A DNA stretch of 64,000 nt, taken from positions 930,001-994,000 of the forward strand of contig JBKBNU010000001.1 of assembly GCA_046294845.1 (NCBI GenBank), given 5' to 3'. Below the pieces are notes generated by a model. That model did not search any database. It saw only the letters and a list, made by a program, of their open reading frames with translations, and had not been told where the DNA came from. This DNA is from Micavibrio_C sp046294845 (GTDB lineage Bacteria > Pseudomonadota > Alphaproteobacteria > Micavibrionales > Micavibrionaceae). This document shows, piece by piece, positions 41,766 to 50,650 of this stretch; within the stretch, counting starts at the first letter, position 1; every line of letters begins with the position of its first letter. A program made the translations under genes and the position numbers.

Positions 41766-42160
41766 ATCAGAAGAACGGGTGGCCGCTCTTGCCCCTTTAC
41801 GGGGGAAGGGAGGAAAGTCCGGGCTTCACGCAAACACGGTGCCGGCTAACGGCCGGGCAGGGCGACCTGACGGATCAGTGCAACAGAAAACAAACCGCCG
41901 ATGGCTGTAGCAATACAGATCAGGTAAGGGCGAAACGGTGGGGTAAGAGCCCACCGCGGCTGTGGTAACACAGATGGCAAGGCAAACCCCACCGGAAGCA
42001 AGACCAAATAGGGACCGCGCATAGGGCTGTTTGTGCCTTGTGGTTCGGGTTGGTTGCTAGAGGTGATTGGTAACAATCATCCCAGAGGAATGGTCACCAT
42101 CCGCTGCCGCCTGATTGAAGGTGAAGGCGGAGACAGAACCCGGCTTACAGGACTTCTGAT
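41766..42160 (+). ncRNA. rnpB: RNase P RNA
   Basis: This is the catalytic RNA of RNase P, which cuts the 5' leader from pre-tRNA. The conserved blocks are present in order: GAGGAAAGTCCGGGCT near 41811, AGGGCGAAACGGTGGGGTAAGAGCCCACCGC near 41927, and the 3' AGAACCCGGCTTACAG near 42134. The ends are set by the P1 helix: ATCAGAAG (41766-41773) pairs with CTTCTGAT (42153-42160). The length of about 395 bases is normal for bacterial type A. Spurious ORFs cover it on both strands. No riboswitch or protein gene overlaps. Confidence 0.97.
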
Positions 42161-42176
42161 ATCTTTTTCTTGAGAA

Positions 42177-42208
42177 AAGCCGTCCGGCATTCACCGGGCG
42201 GCTTTTCC
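42177..42208 (+). terminator. Terminator after rnpB
   Basis: GCCGTCCGG (42179-42187) and CCGGGCGGC (42194-42202) form a 9-bp stem with one G-U pair and a 6-base loop. It is flanked by AAAA and TTTT, 19 bases after the mature rnpB end. Confidence 0.85.
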
Positions 42209-42252
42209 TTACGCAAGTTTAGTAATTACGCGTGCTTTTGCGGCGTTCCTCC

Positions 42253-42399
42253 TCAAAAGGAAAGCGGCAAAGACCATAGTTTTTCGGCAAAATTGATAGT
42301 CTGGTCCAAGCGGGCAGCTTTCCATGCGGAATACATAATCGTACCCGCAAAGAGACCGCCATGGATGGCCATGACCATCAGAACGATGATTGACAGCAT
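42253..42399 (-). CDS. Small membrane protein (48 aa)
   Basis: A 48-residue frame starts at ATG 42399 with GGGGAG 8 bases upstream, a good ribosome-binding site. A longer frame to 42435 has none. The protein (MLSIIVLMVMAIHGGLFAGT...) has one hydrophobic helix (about 1-22) and a short basic/polar tail ending KLWSLPLSF. The arrangement resembles many single-pass small membrane proteins. Function is unknown. It converges with the rnpB terminator. Confidence 0.5.
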   Translation of the reverse strand: MLSIIVLMVMAIHGGLFAGTIMYSAWKAARLDQTINFAEKLWSLPLSF

Positions 42400-42627
42400 G
42401 ATGTTTTCTCCCCACACAAAATTGATATTCATCATGTCGGCTAATGAATTAACATAAGATATTATTAACTTTCAAGTTTATTTTCATAACCCAACGTGGA
42501 TTTTCACTATCTTATGGTTGCATGAGGTATCAAAAATGGCAGTTTTCTGCCCTGTTTAGGCTGCGAAAAAAAAGACATAATATTTCGTGGGTTTATCCAT
42601 TTCTGTAATTCTGACACCCAAAAAACA

Positions 42628-42677
42628 GGGGGTAAATCTGGGGGTAAGCAGATCCTTGGCGGGGGTAATGCTGGGGG
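42628..42677 (+). repeat. G5 repeats, GGGGGTAA type
   Basis: Four runs of five G's lie at 42628-42632, 42640-42644, 42661-42665 and 42673-42677. The first three are followed by TAA (GGGGGTAA) and the last by TT. The first and last pairs have 7-base spacers and the middle gap is 16 bases. The tract could fold as a G-quadruplex or be the remnant of a mobile-element end. No integrase gene is nearby. Confidence 0.6.
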
Positions 42678-42812
42678 TTGTTTTTGTATAAGACTGTGTC
42701 CCGAACGACTGCTTCGGATTTGTATTATTCTTTCAATCCCTTAAGGCTTCTTGCTGATGTGAATTAGAAAGCTGTGAGTGGTTTTGCAAACTGTTCTCGC
42801 CTTGATTGACGG

Positions 42813-42857
42813 ACCATAAAAACCCATGTTAACCCATATATATCCATGTTTTTCCAT
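42813..42857. promoter_or_regulatory. Five phased YCCAT repeats, MraZ-box type
   Basis: ACCAT, CCCAT, CCCAT, TCCAT and TCCAT start at 42813, 42823, 42833, 42843 and 42853, an exact 10-bp period. On the other strand they read TGGGT/TGGAN, similar to the TGGGN-N5 repeats bound by MraZ in other bacteria. They lie about 100 bases upstream of mraZ, so autoregulation of the dcw operon is likely. Confidence 0.75.
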
Positions 42858-42954
42858 TTTGGAAGGGCGTGGATTCTCCTCTGTGGCGGGGCTTCTTTGT
42901 CGGGAACCCTGCTGAACGCCAACATTTTAAAGGGATCGTCGGATATCGCCGCGC

Positions 42955-43428
42955 ATGGTGCTGTTCCTTTCGACATACACGAACAAACTTGATCGCAAGG
43001 GGCGGGTGTCCGTGCCTGCGCCTTTTCGTGCTGCGCTTACGGCGCCATCCTTTTCGGGTGTGGTGTTGTTCCGCTCGGGTGCGCAGGGCTGTCTTGAGGG
43101 ATTTCCTTACGCGGCTATGGAGGATTTGGCGGCACGGCTCGAGCATTATGATTTGTTCTCGGAAGCGCAGGATGATCTCGCAACAACTATCTTTGCTGAA
43201 GCTGTGCAAATTCCGTTTGATGGCGAAGGGCGTATTATTATTCCCGAGCATTTGTTGAAGCATGCCGGTTTGAGCGAGCAGGCTGTCTTTGTTGGGCTGG
43301 GGCAAAAATTTCAGATCTGGAATGCAACTGCTTACGAAGCCCGTCGCGAGCAAGCCTTGCAACAGGTGCGTGACAAAGGGCTAACGCTGCCGCGTGCGCG
43401 CCGTCCACAGGCGGAGGATGCTGCATGA
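42955..43428 (+). CDS. mraZ: Transcriptional regulator MraZ
   Basis: MraZ is a SpoVT/AbrB-fold DNA-binding protein that represses the dcw cluster in several bacteria. The 157-residue protein starts MVLFLSTYTNKLDRKGRVSVPAPFRAAL, the usual first module. The second follows at about 85-140 (DGEGRIIIPEHLLKHAGL...VFVGLGQKFQIWN). The duplicated DKKGR/DGEGR motif is as expected. A C-terminal basic/Pro tail follows. The ribosome-binding site is weak. Its ATGA end overlaps the rsmH start. The repeats at 42813-42857 are probable binding sites. Confidence 0.96.
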   Translation: MVLFLSTYTNKLDRKGRVSVPAPFRAALTAPSFSGVVLFRSGAQGCLEGFPYAAMEDLAARLEHYDLFSEAQDDLATTIFAEAVQIPFDGEGRIIIPEHLLKHAGLSEQAVFVGLGQKFQIWNATAYEARREQALQQVRDKGLTLPRARRPQAEDAA

Positions 43429-44405
43429 TGGCTCTTCGCACCGAAGCACAAGATAAGCCGCATATCTCGGTCATGCTGGATGAGGTTCTGGCAGCACTGA
43501 AGCCTGCTGCTGGTGAGGTTTATGCCGATGGTACTTTTGGTGCCGGTGGTTATAGTCGCGCCATTCTTGATGCTGCTAATTGTCAGGTGATCGGTATTGA
43601 TCGTGATAAATCGGCACTGTGGATGGGCGAAGACCTAAAGAAAATATATGGTAGTCGCTTGCATCTCCAGCATGGATGTTTCAGTGACGTGCAAAATTTG
43701 GCACAATCCGCAGGCTTTGAAAAAATTGACGGCTTTGTTCTTGATCTGGGTGTTTCATCGATGCAGATCGATCAGGCCGAGCGCGGATTCTCCTTCCGTT
43801 TTGATGGTCCGCTTGATATGCGCATGAATCAGGATGGTGGTGAAATTTCGGCTGCCGACATTGTCAATCAATGGGAAGAAAAGGATATCGCCGATATTAT
43901 CTGGCGCTACGGTGAAGAGCGTCACTCAAGACGTGTTGCCCGTTTGATTGTCGAGGCCCGCAAGGAAAATCCGATTACCCGTACGGGGGCTTTGGCCGAT
44001 ATTGTCAGGGCGGCTATCCCTCGCACTCATGGTGACAAGATTGATCCGGCTACGCGTACCTTTCAGGCCTTGCGGATTGTCGTGAACCGCGAAATGGAAG
44101 AATTGGAAGATGCCTTGCAAGCATCCCTCTCGGTTCTAAGGCCGGGCGGGCGTTTGGTTGTTGTTACTTTCCATTCTCTCGAAGACAGAATTGTCAAAAA
44201 CTTCATGCAGGAACATGCCGGTTATGCGGCACGGGCCTCGCGTCATATGCCGGATGTCTCCCTCCAGAACAACCCGGTCATAGCCTTCACACTTCCTTCC
44301 CGCAAGGCTATTCATCCCACAAATCATGAAATGGGTATCAACCCGCGCGCGCGTTCGGCCAAGCTCAGGCTGGCGATCAGAACAGCAGAAGGGGTGCAAG
44401 GATGA
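43425..44405 (+). CDS. rsmH: 16S rRNA (cytosine1402-N4)-methyltransferase
   Basis: RsmH (MraW) methylates N4 of C1402 in 16S rRNA. The 326-residue protein starts MMALRTEAQDKPHISVMLDEVL and has the SAM-binding motif YADGTFGAGGYSRAIL. The family blocks GFVLDLGVSSMQIDQAERGFSF, TRTFQALRIVVNREMEELE and RLVVVTFHSLEDRIVK are also present. The start overlaps the mraZ stop by 4 bases and its stop overlaps ftsL by 4 bases. Confidence 0.97.
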   Translation: MMALRTEAQDKPHISVMLDEVLAALKPAAGEVYADGTFGAGGYSRAILDAANCQVIGIDRDKSALWMGEDLKKIYGSRLHLQHGCFSDVQNLAQSAGFEKIDGFVLDLGVSSMQIDQAERGFSFRFDGPLDMRMNQDGGEISAADIVNQWEEKDIADIIWRYGEERHSRRVARLIVEARKENPITRTGALADIVRAAIPRTHGDKIDPATRTFQALRIVVNREMEELEDALQASLSVLRPGGRLVVVTFHSLEDRIVKNFMQEHAGYAARASRHMPDVSLQNNPVIAFTLPSRKAIHPTNHEMGINPRARSAKLRLAIRTAEGVQG

Positions 44406-44899
44406 AGCTTTTACGTCTATCCACGATTATGGCGATCACATTGGCTTCTGTGTCGGGTACATTTCTTTTCAGCACGGCACAAAAGGTCCAGCAATCGGAA
44501 GATCATTTACGCCGTACCGCAGCCAGACTTGAGCAAGAAAAGCAGAGCATCCGTGTTTTGCGTGCGGAATGGGATTACCTCAATCGTCCTGATCGTCTGG
44601 AAGCTTTGGTTGAAAGAAACCTCGAGCTTATTCCTGTCGATCCTGAATCGGTACGGGCTGATGCTGCCGATCTTCCTGAAACGCACTCGCCTTTGATGCC
44701 CCCTCGCAAACCTGCCTTCAGTGCGGGTCGTCCATCCCCCGCACCATTGCAGGCCATTCCCGCTGTTATGGAACGGCCTTCATCTCCTTCCCTATCGCCT
44801 GCCAAGCCGGCTCTTCCGGTCCCGCCACAGGAAAATTCCCCTAAAGATTTCCAAAAACTTTTGCATGATCTTTCACCTGCCGCTGGAGGTGATGAATGA
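44402..44899 (+). CDS. ftsL: Cell division protein FtsL
   Basis: FtsL is a bitopic membrane protein of the divisome, which works with FtsB and FtsQ to recruit and activate FtsW-FtsI. The 165-residue protein has one membrane segment (about 6-25). A periplasmic coiled coil follows (about 27-60: AQKVQQSEDHLRRTAARLEQEKQSIRVL). It ends in LNRPDRLEALVERNLELIPV, the FtsL pattern. The C-terminal 80 residues are Pro/Ala-rich and longer than in E. coli. Assignment rests on position and coiled coil, as FtsL is poorly conserved. Confidence 0.88.
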   Translation: MKLLRLSTIMAITLASVSGTFLFSTAQKVQQSEDHLRRTAARLEQEKQSIRVLRAEWDYLNRPDRLEALVERNLELIPVDPESVRADAADLPETHSPLMPPRKPAFSAGRPSPAPLQAIPAVMERPSSPSLSPAKPALPVPPQENSPKDFQKLLHDLSPAAGGDE

Positions 44900-46662
44900 G
44901 TCTCATTCGCCGTCTGCAAAAATTCAAAATCAACATCGATGGATCCAAGCGATCGGCGCTTGACCGTGCCCATGGGCGCATTGTGTTAATCGGCGCAGGA
45001 TTTGTTCTGATTTATGGTGCTGTGGCTGCGCGTGTTGTTGATCTTACTATCCTGCAAGGTGAATTGCCGCGCTTGACAGGGGTGAGTATCGAGCGCGAAT
45101 TCGAGCCCAAAACCCAGACGGCAGCGATCAGGTCAGATATCGTTGACCGCCATGGTGTGTTGCTGGCAACATCATTGGAGACGGCCTCTCTTTATGCCGA
45201 TCCTGCCTATATCAGTGATCCTGTACGTGTGGCGCAATCTTTAAGTCAAGCCCTTCCGGGTTTGACCTATGGTGAAGTGCTGGAGAAGTTACAGAAAAAA
45301 AGTCGTTTTATCTGGATCAAAAGAAATCTGACCCCGCAGGAGCAATCGCGCATTCTTGAAATGGGCGAGCCAGGCCTGCAATTCAAAACAGAATATAGCC
45401 GCATTTATCCGCAAGGCGAATTGACGGCCCATATGGTAGGGTATGGCAGTGTCGACGGCCAGGGGCTTGCCGGTGTAGAGCGCAGCTTCAATGACTTTTT
45501 GGCATCGGGTGAAAAGACCCTTGGCCTGACACTGGATGTTCGGTTGCAACATATTCTGCGCCGTGAAACGGCAGCCGCGATCAAGGAGTACACGGCAAAG
45601 GGTGGTGCAGGCATTATTATGGATGTCACCTCCGGTGAAGTTCTGGCGGCTGTCTCTCTCCCCGATTTTGACCCCCAGAACCCTGCAGCGGCCTCTCCGC
45701 AACAGATTTTCAACAATGTGACCCTGGGTGTTTATGAACCGGGATCCACGATGAAAATTTTCTCGACGGCTGCCTATCTTGAAATGAAAAATCCTTCTAT
45801 GGGGACGACTTTTGATACTACACTACCTTTGAAAGTAGGCCGTCATACCATTCATGATTATCATCCTGAAAAGCGGCCCCTGACCATTCCTGAAATTTTC
45901 ATGCATTCATCAAATATTGGTTCTGCGCTGATGGGGCAGGCTGTGGGTACGGAGCGCATGAAAGAGTTCTATGGTGATTTGGGTTTTCTGGATGTTGCCG
46001 ATATAGAAATTAGCGAAAAAGGTCGGCCCTTATATCCGGCTCAATGGCGCGATATTAATACGCTGACAGCTTCTTTTGGTCATGGTATTTCGGTTTCGCC
46101 ACTGCAAATCGTGGCGGCAGCATCGGGTATTATCGGTGATGGTACCTTGGTAAAGCCAACTTTGATTTTGGATGAATCCAGAGGTTCATCGGGAATGAAA
46201 TCTGATACAAACAGTGATATTCGTATTGTTTCCCCCAAGACATCGCATCGTATGAAACAACTTATGCGTTTGGTTGTAACGGAAGGCACGGCCAAGCAAG
46301 CCGATGTTCCCGGTTATGAGGTGGGTGGAAAAACAGGTACGGCTGAGAAAATTGTCAATGGCCGTTACGATAGACAGAAAAAAATTTCCTCCTTCCTGGG
46401 ATTTTTCCCTATGAGTGCGCCGCGTTATGCCGTCTTCATCATGGTTGATGAGCCGCATGGCACAAAGCAGTCGTATGGTTACGCCACAGGGGGGTGGGTT
46501 GCTGCTCCGGCTGTGGGACGTGTGATTGCTGCTATGGCACCGCTTCTTGGTATGCAACCCGATTTTGCGAGTGAAGAAAATGATATTTCATTTTCATTGA
46601 AGCCTTACCTTCATGACAAGAAAAAAGAAGGGGGGCATCTTGCGACTTTCACAACTGAATAG
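44896..46662 (+). CDS. ftsI: Peptidoglycan DD-transpeptidase FtsI (PBP3)
   Basis: FtsI crosslinks septal peptidoglycan with its glycosyltransferase partner FtsW. The 588-residue class B PBP has an N-terminal membrane helix (about 30-50), the PBP dimer domain (about 75-230) and the transpeptidase domain. The active-site motifs are S284-T-M-K287, S338-S-N340 and K479-T-G481. Its ATG overlaps ftsL by 4 bases. Its end overlaps the murE start, by 23 bases for the start chosen here. Confidence 0.97.
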   Translation: MSLIRRLQKFKINIDGSKRSALDRAHGRIVLIGAGFVLIYGAVAARVVDLTILQGELPRLTGVSIEREFEPKTQTAAIRSDIVDRHGVLLATSLETASLYADPAYISDPVRVAQSLSQALPGLTYGEVLEKLQKKSRFIWIKRNLTPQEQSRILEMGEPGLQFKTEYSRIYPQGELTAHMVGYGSVDGQGLAGVERSFNDFLASGEKTLGLTLDVRLQHILRRETAAAIKEYTAKGGAGIIMDVTSGEVLAAVSLPDFDPQNPAAASPQQIFNNVTLGVYEPGSTMKIFSTAAYLEMKNPSMGTTFDTTLPLKVGRHTIHDYHPEKRPLTIPEIFMHSSNIGSALMGQAVGTERMKEFYGDLGFLDVADIEISEKGRPLYPAQWRDINTLTASFGHGISVSPLQIVAAASGIIGDGTLVKPTLILDESRGSSGMKSDTNSDIRIVSPKTSHRMKQLMRLVVTEGTAKQADVPGYEVGGKTGTAEKIVNGRYDRQKKISSFLGFFPMSAPRYAVFIMVDEPHGTKQSYGYATGGWVAAPAVGRVIAAMAPLLGMQPDFASEENDISFSLKPYLHDKKKEGGHLATFTTE

Positions 46663-48121
46663 CGATTATCACGGCTCGTTTGACCCGGAAATCGAAGGAT
46701 TAACCGAGGATAGTCGGCGCATTGAAGAGGGATGGCTCTTTGCGGCTTTTGCCGGTGTGAAGACAGATGGTGCCCGTTATGTGGAAGATGCTATCCGTCA
46801 GGGTGCGGTCGCTATCCTTTCATCGCAAGAAAACACCGGAACAACTGCCCACCCGCAAGTGGCCTTCTTGAAGGCTGATAATCCGCGTCAGGAACTGGCA
46901 CGTATGGCTGCCCGTTTCTATGGCATACAACCGCAATCGATTGTTGCCGTTACCGGCACCAATGGCAAAACATCAACCGCATGGTTTGCCCAGCAAATAT
47001 GGACATCCATGGGGATTAGGGCGGCAAGCCTTGGTACGCTCGGACTTCGCGGTGTGGATATGGCGGCCTTGCGTAATGGCAAAATGGCGAGCATGACTAC
47101 GCCGGATACAGTTTCACTGATGGCTAATCTTGCCGATCTCGCCGCTGCCGGTGTTCAACATCTGGCGATGGAAGCATCGAGTCACGGTCTGGCACAATAT
47201 CGCCTTGATGGTGTGAAATTGAAAGCGGCGGCCTTTACCAACCTGACACGCGATCATCTTGATTATCACCATGATATGGATGACTACTTTGCGGCCAAGG
47301 CACGTTTGTTCAATGAAGTATTGCCGGATGATGGTGTGGCTGTCATTAATGCCGATATTTCTCAAGCTTCCGCACTGCGTGAAATAGCAGCACGCCGCAG
47401 GATAGCTGTGATTGATTATGGCTATCAGGCGGAAGTTCTAAAAGTGCTGGAAAGACGGGCCGCTGCCGAAGGGCAGGCCCTGAAGCTTTCTGTGTATGGC
47501 AAGGTTCATGAACTTGTCATTCCGCTCGTGGGTGAATTCATGATGATGAATGCTCTGGCGGCTTTGGGTCTGGTCATTGCCACTGATGAAAGCCTGACAG
47601 ATAAGGCAGTTGCGGCGCTTGCCGAATTGCAGGGGGCGCCGGGACGATTGCAATTGGTGATGGGGCATCCTTTGGGAGCTGTCTATGTTGATTACGCGCA
47701 TACGCCTGATGCGCTTGAAAATATTCTCAAAGCTTTGCGTCCGCACGCCGAAGGACGTCTGGTTTCTATTGTTGGCTGTGGTGGGGACCGTGATCCGGGC
47801 AAGCGTCCGATCATGGGCAGGATTGCAGCAGAACTTTCCGATCTTGCGATTATTACCGATGATAATCCACGCAGTGAAGATCCAGCCAAAATCAGGGCCG
47901 CGATGATGCGGGGCGCTGTGGGGGCAAAAGAAATCGGTGGCCGCCGTGAGGCAATTGATTGGGCCGTCAAACAGCTATCGCAAGGTGATGTGCTGGTGAT
48001 TGCCGGTAAAGGGCATGAACAAGGCCAGATTATGGCTGACAGGGTTGAACCGTTCGATGATGTGCAAGAAGCGGCACGCGCGATCAAGGAATTTTTGAAA
48101 GACAGAGAAACAGGAAAATGA
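46640..48121 (+). CDS. murE: UDP-MurNAc-tripeptide synthetase (meso-diaminopimelate adding)
   Basis: MurE adds the third residue to UDP-MurNAc-L-Ala-D-Glu. The ATP site VAVTGTNGKTSTAWF and the DNPRSEDP motif, which selects meso-diaminopimelate over lysine, are both present. I place the start at TTG 46640 (MRLSQLNSDYHG, 493 aa), because AAGGGGGG lies 3-4 bases upstream. ATG 46613 (502 aa) has no ribosome-binding site and adds nine basic residues. The gene overlaps ftsI by 23 bases and murF by 4. Confidence 0.95.
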   Translation: MRLSQLNSDYHGSFDPEIEGLTEDSRRIEEGWLFAAFAGVKTDGARYVEDAIRQGAVAILSSQENTGTTAHPQVAFLKADNPRQELARMAARFYGIQPQSIVAVTGTNGKTSTAWFAQQIWTSMGIRAASLGTLGLRGVDMAALRNGKMASMTTPDTVSLMANLADLAAAGVQHLAMEASSHGLAQYRLDGVKLKAAAFTNLTRDHLDYHHDMDDYFAAKARLFNEVLPDDGVAVINADISQASALREIAARRRIAVIDYGYQAEVLKVLERRAAAEGQALKLSVYGKVHELVIPLVGEFMMMNALAALGLVIATDESLTDKAVAALAELQGAPGRLQLVMGHPLGAVYVDYAHTPDALENILKALRPHAEGRLVSIVGCGGDRDPGKRPIMGRIAAELSDLAIITDDNPRSEDPAKIRAAMMRGAVGAKEIGGRREAIDWAVKQLSQGDVLVIAGKGHEQGQIMADRVEPFDDVQEAARAIKEFLKDRETGK

Positions 48122-49575
48122 CTGATAGAACATCAGAAACAATTTGGGTGAGCCGTGAAGCGGATGAAGCTGTCCGTGGACAATCAAGCGCACCATGGCA
48201 GGCCACAGGTATCTCGATTGATACACGCACCTTGCAAAAAGGCGATCTTTTTATCGCGATCAAGGGTGATGCGATGGATGGTCACCAGTTTGTCGAAGAT
48301 GCCTTGCGCAAGGGTGCTTGTGCAGCCGTTGTTAGCCAAAAGCCGGAGAACGGGCAGGGTCCATATCTGGTTGTGGGTGATACGCTTCATGCTATGGAAG
48401 GTCTGGCGCGCGCGGCCCGTCATCGTTCCCATGCAAAAATTATTGGCATTACGGGTTCTGTAGGCAAGACAGGGACTAAAGAGATGCTGGCCGTGGCCTT
48501 TGGTGCTTTGGGCCAAACCCATGCGAGCAAAGGCAGTTATAACAATCACTGGGGTGTACCTTATACATTGGCGGCACTTCATGCTGGTTGTGATTACGGT
48601 ATTTTTGAAATGGGGATGAATCATGGCGGCGAGATTACGCCATTGGCATCGATGGTACGCCCCGATATTGCAATTATTACGACTATAGCACCTGTCCACA
48701 TCGAGAATTTCGAATCCGAACAGGATATAGCGAATGCCAAGGCTGAAATTTTTGAAGGTATGGATCATAACGGCATTGCGCTTTTGCCCCGTGATAATAA
48801 ATGGTTTGCCCATTTGAAGGCGGCTGCCATGACCAAGGGTGTACAGGTTTGGTCATTTGGTGAAGATCCGGATTCCGATATCTGTCTGCTGGATTGTCTG
48901 GAAGCGGCCAATGGTTCCCGTATCAAGGCACGGGTGAAAGATGAAATTATTGAACTGACCCTTTTGATTCCCGGTCGTCATATTGCGATTAATGCGCTCG
49001 CTGTTCTGGGTGCGGTCAGGGCGTCCGGTGCCGATATTAAAAAGGCGGCCGCTGCTCTTGAAAAAATTCAACCGATTGCCGGTCGTGGCAAACGTGAATA
49101 TCTGGATATTGGCGATCCTGAAAATCCGGTGACGTTGATTGATGAAAGCTATAATGCTTCTCCTGTCGCTATGCGTGCGGCATTTAAAGTGCTGGCGCTG
49201 GTTGATCCGGGACGTGGGGGGCGCCGTATTGCCATTCTCGGTGATATGCTGGAACTGGGAAGCCGTGGACCGCGCGAACATGCCGATCTGGCTTTGCCGC
49301 TACAAATGGCAGGTGTCAATCTGGTTTATACCTGCGGATCACTGATGAAAAACCTGCACGATGCCTTGCCCGCTAATCAGCGCGGTGAACATCGTGATGA
49401 TAGCAAGGCGTTGGCTGAAATTGTGCCGGATGTCCTGACCCCGGGCGATGTTGTGATGGTCAAGGGATCGCACGGCAGCCGGATGGATATTGTTGTAGAA
49501 ACGTTGCGGGCTTTACCAACCCAAAAAGGCCGCGGGAAACCCGCTAACATAAAAGGAGCCGACCATGCTCTATAA
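48118..49575 (+). CDS. murF: UDP-MurNAc-tripeptide D-alanyl-D-alanine ligase
   Basis: MurF completes the UDP-MurNAc-pentapeptide by adding D-Ala-D-Ala made by Ddl. The 485-residue protein has the ATP-binding IIGITGSVGKTGTKEML (about 112). The central domain carries the SKGSYNNHWGVPYTL and EMGMNHGGEI motifs, and the C-terminal ligase domain has IDESYNASPVAM. The start ATG 48118 overlaps murE by 4 bases, and the end overlaps mraY by 11 bases. Confidence 0.97.
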   Translation: MTDRTSETIWVSREADEAVRGQSSAPWQATGISIDTRTLQKGDLFIAIKGDAMDGHQFVEDALRKGACAAVVSQKPENGQGPYLVVGDTLHAMEGLARAARHRSHAKIIGITGSVGKTGTKEMLAVAFGALGQTHASKGSYNNHWGVPYTLAALHAGCDYGIFEMGMNHGGEITPLASMVRPDIAIITTIAPVHIENFESEQDIANAKAEIFEGMDHNGIALLPRDNKWFAHLKAAAMTKGVQVWSFGEDPDSDICLLDCLEAANGSRIKARVKDEIIELTLLIPGRHIAINALAVLGAVRASGADIKKAAAALEKIQPIAGRGKREYLDIGDPENPVTLIDESYNASPVAMRAAFKVLALVDPGRGGRRIAILGDMLELGSRGPREHADLALPLQMAGVNLVYTCGSLMKNLHDALPANQRGEHRDDSKALAEIVPDVLTPGDVVMVKGSHGSRMDIVVETLRALPTQKGRGKPANIKGADHAL

Positions 49576-50650
49576 TTTGCTGTCACCTTTTGCAGATGAT
49601 TTCATTCTGTTTAATTTGTTCCGCTATCTGACTTTCCGTACAGGGGCAGCGGTTATGACAGCTTTTATATTGAGCTTGTTTATCGGTCCGCGCATGATTA
49701 TTTGGCTGAAATCCAAGCAGGGTAGTGCCAGTAATGTCCGTGAATATCTGGAAGAAGCCCATGCCAAGAAAGCAGGTACACCGACTATGGGCGGGTTGAT
49801 GATCCTGATCGCTGTGACACTCACGACTCTGCTTTGGGCTAATCTGGCCAATCCCTATATTTGGATTTGCCTGTTGGTGATGGTGGGATACGGGATGATC
49901 GGTTTTGGTGATGACTATTTGAAACTGACCAAAAAGAATTCAAAAGGCCTTCCCGGTAAATTGAAATTACTGGCGCAGTTTCTTATTGGCCTGATGGCAA
50001 CATTCTGGATTATCCATGCCTTGCCCGAACCAATTCATACCCATCTGGCGATTCCGTTTTTCAAGGATTTGTTTATCAATCTGGGGTTCTTTTTTATCCC
50101 TTGGGCTTTGTTGGTCATGATCGGCGCTTCCAATGCCGTCAATATTACAGATGGCCTTGATGGTCTGGCGATTGTGCCGATTGCGATTGTGGCGGCCTGC
50201 TTCGGTTTGATTACCTATTTAAGTGGTAATGCGACCTTTGCCAGCTATTTGCAAATTTCCTATATCGCCGGTACGGGCGAACTTGCGATCCTGTGCGGGG
50301 CCTTGGTTGGGGGTGCTTTGGGTTTCCTTTGGTATAATGCGCCGCCTGCCCGTGTTTTTATGGGTGATACGGGTTCTCTCGCTTTGGGTGGTGTTATTGG
50401 CGCCTTGGCTGTTATTACCAAGCACGAATTGGTGCTGGCGATTATTGGTGGTCTCTTTGTTTTGGAAACCGTGTCGGTGATTGTTCAGGTTCTTTCCTTC
50501 AAGCTGACAGGAAGAAGAGTTTTCGCGATGGCGCCTTTGCATCACCATTTCGAGAAGAAGGGATGGCCGGAGACAACAATTGTGATCAGGTTCTGGATTA
50601 TCGCGATTATTCTTGCCCTGATCGGACTCTCAACCTTGAAACTTAGATGA
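49565..50650 (+). CDS. mraY: Phospho-N-acetylmuramoyl-pentapeptide transferase
   Basis: MraY transfers phospho-MurNAc-pentapeptide to undecaprenyl phosphate, making lipid I in the inner membrane. The 361-residue protein has about ten hydrophobic segments. Its motifs are GTPTMGGLMIL, FGDDYLKLTKKNSKGLPGK, NAVNITDGLDGLA and MAPLHHHFEKKGWPETTIVIRFW, which contain the catalytic Asp residues and the His-rich motif. GGAG lies 7 bases before ATG 49565. It overlaps murF by 11 bases. Confidence 0.98.
   Translation: MLYNLLSPFADDFILFNLFRYLTFRTGAAVMTAFILSLFIGPRMIIWLKSKQGSASNVREYLEEAHAKKAGTPTMGGLMILIAVTLTTLLWANLANPYIWICLLVMVGYGMIGFGDDYLKLTKKNSKGLPGKLKLLAQFLIGLMATFWIIHALPEPIHTHLAIPFFKDLFINLGFFFIPWALLVMIGASNAVNITDGLDGLAIVPIAIVAACFGLITYLSGNATFASYLQISYIAGTGELAILCGALVGGALGFLWYNAPPARVFMGDTGSLALGGVIGALAVITKHELVLAIIGGLFVLETVSVIVQVLSFKLTGRRVFAMAPLHHHFEKKGWPETTIVIRFWIIAIILALIGLSTLKLR

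Larger units (their letters stand above)
42400..42954. other. Long intergenic region upstream of mraZ
   Basis: No convincing gene lies in these 555 bases. From left to right it holds the upstream region of the small membrane protein, a G-rich repeat tract (42628-42677), an unassigned stretch to about 42810, and the phased MraZ-box repeats (42813-42857). I found no clean -35/-10 pair for mraZ. The leader from the repeats to the mraZ ATG is about 100 bases. Confidence 0.7.

Noticed and set aside
41729..42076. Short frames over the rnpB gene on both strands
   Set aside because: The sequence is RNase P RNA, with conserved blocks and a paired P1 helix.
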